Shown here: in pieces, positions 29,160-32,311 of the stretch
How the letters are laid out: the number at the start of each line of letters is the position of its first letter
Position numbering within the stretch: position 1 is the stretch's first letter
Origin: Deltaproteobacteria bacterium
GTDB lineage: Bacteria; Desulfobacterota; DSM-4660; Desulfatiglandales; HGW-15
Assembly (NCBI GenBank): GCA_020342025.1
Contig: CP070840.1
Coordinates: 3,166,613-3,198,923, forward strand
Reading direction: 5' to 3'
DNA length: 32,311 bases
Notes under the pieces: model-generated
The model's database searches: none
What the model was told of the DNA's origin: nothing
The model's input: only the letters and a program-made list of their open reading frames with translations
Program-made: the position numbers and the translations under genes

Positions 29160-30371
29160 ATGACAGACAAGAGGCCGAATGAGGGGCCGTTGAGTGGTGT
29201 CCGGGTGATCGATGCCTCCAGCCTGTTTGCGGGTCCTGGGATTGCCGCATGGCTTGGCGACTTCGGGGCCGATGTGATCAAGATAGAACACCCGGGCGGC
29301 GATGCCATCCGCAAGCTGGGCATTGTGAAGCAGGGCGTTCCTTTAGCCTGGAAAATCTTCAATCGCAACAAGCGTTGCATAACCTTAAGCATAAAGCATC
29401 CCAAAGGCCAAGAGATACTTCGACGTCTCGTTAGCCAGGCGGATGTGATGATCGAAAACTTTCGCACGGGGACCATGGAGAAATGGGGTGTGGGGTGGGA
29501 GAACCTCTCTGCCGTCAACCCCCGCCTCGTGATGGTCCGCGTCACGGGTTTCGGACAGACAGGGCCTTACCGGAACAGGCCTGGGTTCGGTACCCTTGCA
29601 GAGGCCATGAGCGGTTTTGCCCATATCACGGGTCAACCGGATGGGCCGCCCACTTTGCCCCCCTTCGGACATGCCGACGCTGTCACGGCCATCTGCGGCG
29701 CATATGCCACCATGTTGGCCTTGTACGAAAGAGATGCCAAGGGGAGCCAAAAGGGGCAGTATATTGATCTGGCCATCTATGCCCAGCTTTTTGCCATCCT
29801 TGGGTATCAGGCCACGGCCTATGATCAACTGGGGGTCATTCAAAGGCGAACGGGCAACCGCACACCAGACGCTGCGCCGCGAAATGTGTACGAAACCTCT
29901 GATGGTCGTTGGGTGGCTTTGTCTGCTGCAGCGCCTTCTATCGTTGAACGCGTATTGCGCCTTACGGGCGGTGATAAGGCGGTGAACGATCCGCGTTTCA
30001 AAACGCTTGAGGGACGTTTGGCACATGTGGATGAATTGGATGGGATGGTGGGAGGATGGATCGGTAAACATTCCCTTGAGGAGGTCATGGACGCATTCGA
30101 GGAGGCCCAGGCGGCAATCGCTCCCATTTATGATATTTCTCAGATATTTGAGGATCCGCAGTATGAGGCGCGGCAGGACATAGTGTCTGTGTACGACTCA
30201 GAACTCGGGAAAGTAAAGATGCAAAATGTATCCATGCGCCTGTCCCGAACGCCTGGCCGTATCACGCACGCCGGACCGCGCCTGGGTGAACACAACAAAG
30301 AGATCTTTTGTGACATGCTGGGTATGTCGGAGTCCGAACTGGCGGAACTGGGAGAGGAAGGTGTGATATAG
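29160..30371 (+). CDS. Family III (CaiB/BaiF) CoA-transferase
   Basis: 403 residues, the normal family length. N-terminal VRVIDASSLFAGPGIAAWLG (14-33), DFGADVIKIEHP, NRNKRCITLSIKHPKGQEIL and the GFGQTGPY motif (130-137) are standard. The catalytic aspartate is expected at Asp173 (FGHADAVTA), which forms the aspartyl-CoA thioester in formyl-CoA transferase. These enzymes move CoA between two carboxylic acids or from acyl-CoA to a substrate acid, here perhaps to charge the pathway's entry substrate. AAAGAGGAAGGG lies before ATG 29160. The gene converges on the acyl-CoA synthetase with 15 bases between stops. Confidence 0.92.
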   Translation: MTDKRPNEGPLSGVRVIDASSLFAGPGIAAWLGDFGADVIKIEHPGGDAIRKLGIVKQGVPLAWKIFNRNKRCITLSIKHPKGQEILRRLVSQADVMIENFRTGTMEKWGVGWENLSAVNPRLVMVRVTGFGQTGPYRNRPGFGTLAEAMSGFAHITGQPDGPPTLPPFGHADAVTAICGAYATMLALYERDAKGSQKGQYIDLAIYAQLFAILGYQATAYDQLGVIQRRTGNRTPDAAPRNVYETSDGRWVALSAAAPSIVERVLRLTGGDKAVNDPRFKTLEGRLAHVDELDGMVGGWIGKHSLEEVMDAFEEAQAAIAPIYDISQIFEDPQYEARQDIVSVYDSELGKVKMQNVSMRLSRTPGRITHAGPRLGEHNKEIFCDMLGMSESELAELGEEGVI

Positions 30372-30386
30372 AGGGGTGGTACGTCA

Positions 30387-31946
30387 CTATTTGGAGGGAG
30401 CCATATATTTCTCTCTCAGGACACGTTTGAGCAGCTTTCCGGAAGGCGTGTAGGGAAGTTCGGTGATAAAGTAAACCTCTTTCGGTTTCTTGTAGGAAGC
30501 CAGTCTCTCTCCCACATAATCGATCATATCTTCTTCGGTGACTTTCGCCCCCTCCTTGAGGACCACATGAGCCACTGCCTTTTCACCCCACTCAGGATCA
30601 GACACGCCGATGACCGCAGCATCATATACATGGGGGTGGTTGTACAGCACCTCCTCAATCTCGGCAGGATAGATGTTGACGCCGCCCGAGATGATCATGT
30701 CCACGGCGCGGTCCACGATATAATAATACCCCTCCTGGTCCACCCTGGCCATGTCGCCCACGGTAAAGTAGCCGTTATGGTAGTTTTCTTGGGTCGCCTT
30801 AGGATTTTTGTAGTACCCATCTAACAAGAAGGGGCTTTTTGCATACATCACCCCCACTTCCCCCACCGGCACCTCATTCTTGTCCTCATCCAGGAGTTTG
30901 ATATGGTTTCCCATGGCGGGTTTCCCACAACTCCCAGGTTTTCTCAGCTGATCTTCGGGCCTCAAGTAGGCGACGCAACTAATCTCTGTGGCCCCAAAGA
31001 ACTCAAATATCTTTTCCTCTCCAAAAAACGCAACCGCCCTTTTCTTCAAGGGAAAAGGGAAGGATTCGCCACCCACCGTCATCACGCGGAGGGAGGAGGT
31101 GTCGTATTGGTTTCGTAACGTTGCCGGTAAGTTGAGGATTCTATTGAGCATGGTGGGCACCACCCAGGTGGTGGTCACCTGGTGCTCCTGGACCAGACGA
31201 AGGAATTCTTCCGCATCAAACCTGGGCATGATGACCACCGTATTTCCCAATATGAGAGAAAAGGCCGCCCAGGCATAGGGTGCCGCATGATAAAGGGGGC
31301 CGGCCACAAGGTGTATGTCATCATAGGTGGATTCAAAGGTGTAAGCATATCCAAGGAGGCTGTTCAGTCGGTTTTTGCTGCTTCTGAGAACACCCTTTGG
31401 CCTTCCCGTCGTGCCGGAGGTGTAAATCAACGAAGAGGCCACCCCATGGGTCTCTGTTTGTGCATGCGGTGGCCTAGGTGAGGCGTTCTCAATCAACCTA
31501 TGGAAATCTTGGACACCTGGCCGTGGTGCTCCTCCGCAGCGGATATAGGTTAAGGAGGGAACGGTCAGTCTGGGTTTAGCCGCATCAACCACCTCATCAA
31601 ATTCGTGGCCATAGATCAGAATTTTTGATTCAGAATCATTGATGATATAGGCGAGTTCATCTGCCCTGAAACGATAGTTGAGGGCAATGGGTGTCACGGA
31701 GATTTTTCCTGCGGCACTCCAGGCCTTTAATATCTCCGGGCTATTATGAAACAGGATGGAAATACGGTCTCCTGGATGGCCCCCCAGGTGCAGAAGGGCA
31801 TTGGCCAGGGCATTGGTATCCCTATCCAGTTCCTGGTAGGTGACCATGACATCATTCATAATGAGAGCGGGCCTGTCTGGATGCCTCTCGGCATGTTTGG
31901 CAATGCCGAGTCTGTCAGGATCATATTCTTTCGTGAAATCAAGCAT
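30387..31946 (-). CDS. Acyl-CoA synthetase (AMP-forming)
   Basis: 519 residues, ANL superfamily. The P-loop-like motif YTSGTTGRPKGV is at 175-186, FEFFGATEISCVA carries the substrate/ATP motif, DMARVDQEGYYYIVDRAVDM and SGGVNIYPAEIEEVL form the hinge region, and Lys504 (YTPSGKLLKR) is the catalytic lysine of the adenylation half-reaction. Activates a carboxylate to acyl-AMP and then acyl-CoA in the cytoplasm. ATG 31946 has GAGGGGG about 5 bases upstream. It begins 164 bases after the probable TRAP permease stop, on the same strand, suggesting import and activation may be linked. Substrate not predictable. Confidence 0.93.
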   Translation of the reverse strand: MLDFTKEYDPDRLGIAKHAERHPDRPALIMNDVMVTYQELDRDTNALANALLHLGGHPGDRISILFHNSPEILKAWSAAGKISVTPIALNYRFRADELAYIINDSESKILIYGHEFDEVVDAAKPRLTVPSLTYIRCGGAPRPGVQDFHRLIENASPRPPHAQTETHGVASSLIYTSGTTGRPKGVLRSSKNRLNSLLGYAYTFESTYDDIHLVAGPLYHAAPYAWAAFSLILGNTVVIMPRFDAEEFLRLVQEHQVTTTWVVPTMLNRILNLPATLRNQYDTSSLRVMTVGGESFPFPLKKRAVAFFGEEKIFEFFGATEISCVAYLRPEDQLRKPGSCGKPAMGNHIKLLDEDKNEVPVGEVGVMYAKSPFLLDGYYKNPKATQENYHNGYFTVGDMARVDQEGYYYIVDRAVDMIISGGVNIYPAEIEEVLYNHPHVYDAAVIGVSDPEWGEKAVAHVVLKEGAKVTEEDMIDYVGERLASYKKPKEVYFITELPYTPSGKLLKRVLREKYMAPSK

Positions 31947-32110
31947 CGTTACCCCCTCAATTTCGACAACAGCATGAAGAAAGGGAATTTGATGATTCCC
32001 TCACTGGGCGCCCTATTTTTCTCCTACCGCCCTTGGATCGTCATCCCATACCACCCGGGTTCTTCGCCCTTTTATGTGGCTTCTTCTTCGCCATAGAGGG
32101 GACCTGCGAC

Positions 32111-32311
32111 TTATTTTTCTTGATGGGGAACCAGTGGCGTTTCCTGATTAGCTTGGACCCTTTTAGCCACAATGGCCTTCATGAGATAGTGAAAGAGAAT
32201 CGCCACGCCTACCAGGCCAAGGCCAATGAGATCGGTGAGGTTGCTCGGGTGGAAAATGAGAAAGCCTGAAGCCATGAAGAGGGCACGGATGGGAATGGAG
32301 ATCCTCTGAAG
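32111..32311 (-). CDS. C-terminal end of a probable TRAP transporter fused permease
   Basis: 66 codons plus stop TAA are visible; the rest lies beyond the right edge. ISIPIRALFMASGFLIFHPS followed by NLTDLIGLGLVGVAILFHYL forms two hydrophobic helices with the (P)xxxTDLIGLGL pattern found at the C-terminus of fused TRAP permeases (DctQM/12TM type), then a polar tail ending VPHQEK. TRAP permeases import dicarboxylates and other organic acids with a periplasmic binding protein. Confidence is limited by the short piece. It reads toward the acyl-CoA synthetase gene. Confidence 0.55.
   Translation of the reverse strand, partial: LQRISIPIRALFMASGFLIFHPSNLTDLIGLGLVGVAILFHYLMKAIVAKRVQANQETPLVPHQEK

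Overview
The window looks like a chromosomal segment of an anaerobic, acyl-CoA-degrading member of the Desulfobacterota (former Deltaproteobacteria). This is an inference. It rests on the mixture of a strict-anaerobe radical-SAM repertoire, an FHA/GAF sensor kinase, small GspE/MshEN-like and PilZ proteins, an extensive acyl-CoA catabolic cluster, a TRAP-type permease end and several short dispersed repeats of the kind common in that group. No rRNA, tRNA, CRISPR array, prophage or intact insertion sequence was seen.

Layout. 1-1033 (-) is the 5' part of an FHA-GAF histidine kinase with a TTG start and a long leader. 1471-6852 holds a DUF456 membrane protein, an MFS carrier (-), an orphan HisF with its own promoter, and two convergent radical-SAM proteins that both carry Tat-like N-termini and are separated by a 125-bp palindromic repeat. 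7055-12330 holds a rhomboid protease, a 56-residue excisionase-like HTH protein, an Arg-rich small protein, a DUF2809 membrane protein, IHF-alpha, a secreted TPR protein, a PilZ protein and a tiny secreted protein; the tiny gene has a clear promoter, a terminator and an upstream set of long direct repeats. 12726-16300 is a stress module: dnaK (-), a protein with two ribbon-helix-helix-like segments (-) and a divergent hsp20 (+). 16565-19430 holds a second MFS carrier, a solo MshEN-like protein, two zinc-ribbon microproteins and a REC protein.

19458-32311 is a dense acyl-CoA catabolic region. A leftward operon encodes, in transcription order, a fused HMG-CoA-synthase-like/DUF35 protein, an SCP2-type thiolase (1-base overlap), a two-subunit class I CoA-transferase, an enoyl-CoA hydratase and an acyl-CoA dehydrogenase. 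Divergent from it, across an AT-rich spacer with a near-perfect 20-bp palindrome, a rightward set encodes a second enoyl-CoA hydratase, an LCAD-like acyl-CoA dehydrogenase, a MaoC-like hot-dog protein and a family III (CaiB/BaiF) CoA-transferase. An acyl-CoA synthetase and the 3' end of a probable TRAP permease come in from the right on the minus strand. Together they could import a carboxylate, activate it with CoA (ligase or CoA transfer), oxidise it, hydrate it and cleave it thiolytically. The substrate cannot be read from the sequence.

The points most worth following up are: the HMGS-like/DUF35 fusion that has lost the usual Cys-His-Asn catalytic residues yet is coupled to a thiolase; the two radical-SAM enzymes with Tat-like leaders; the double-RHH candidate regulator between dnaK and hsp20; and a repeat family whose three copies each start 0-12 bases after a stop codon in the same orientation.
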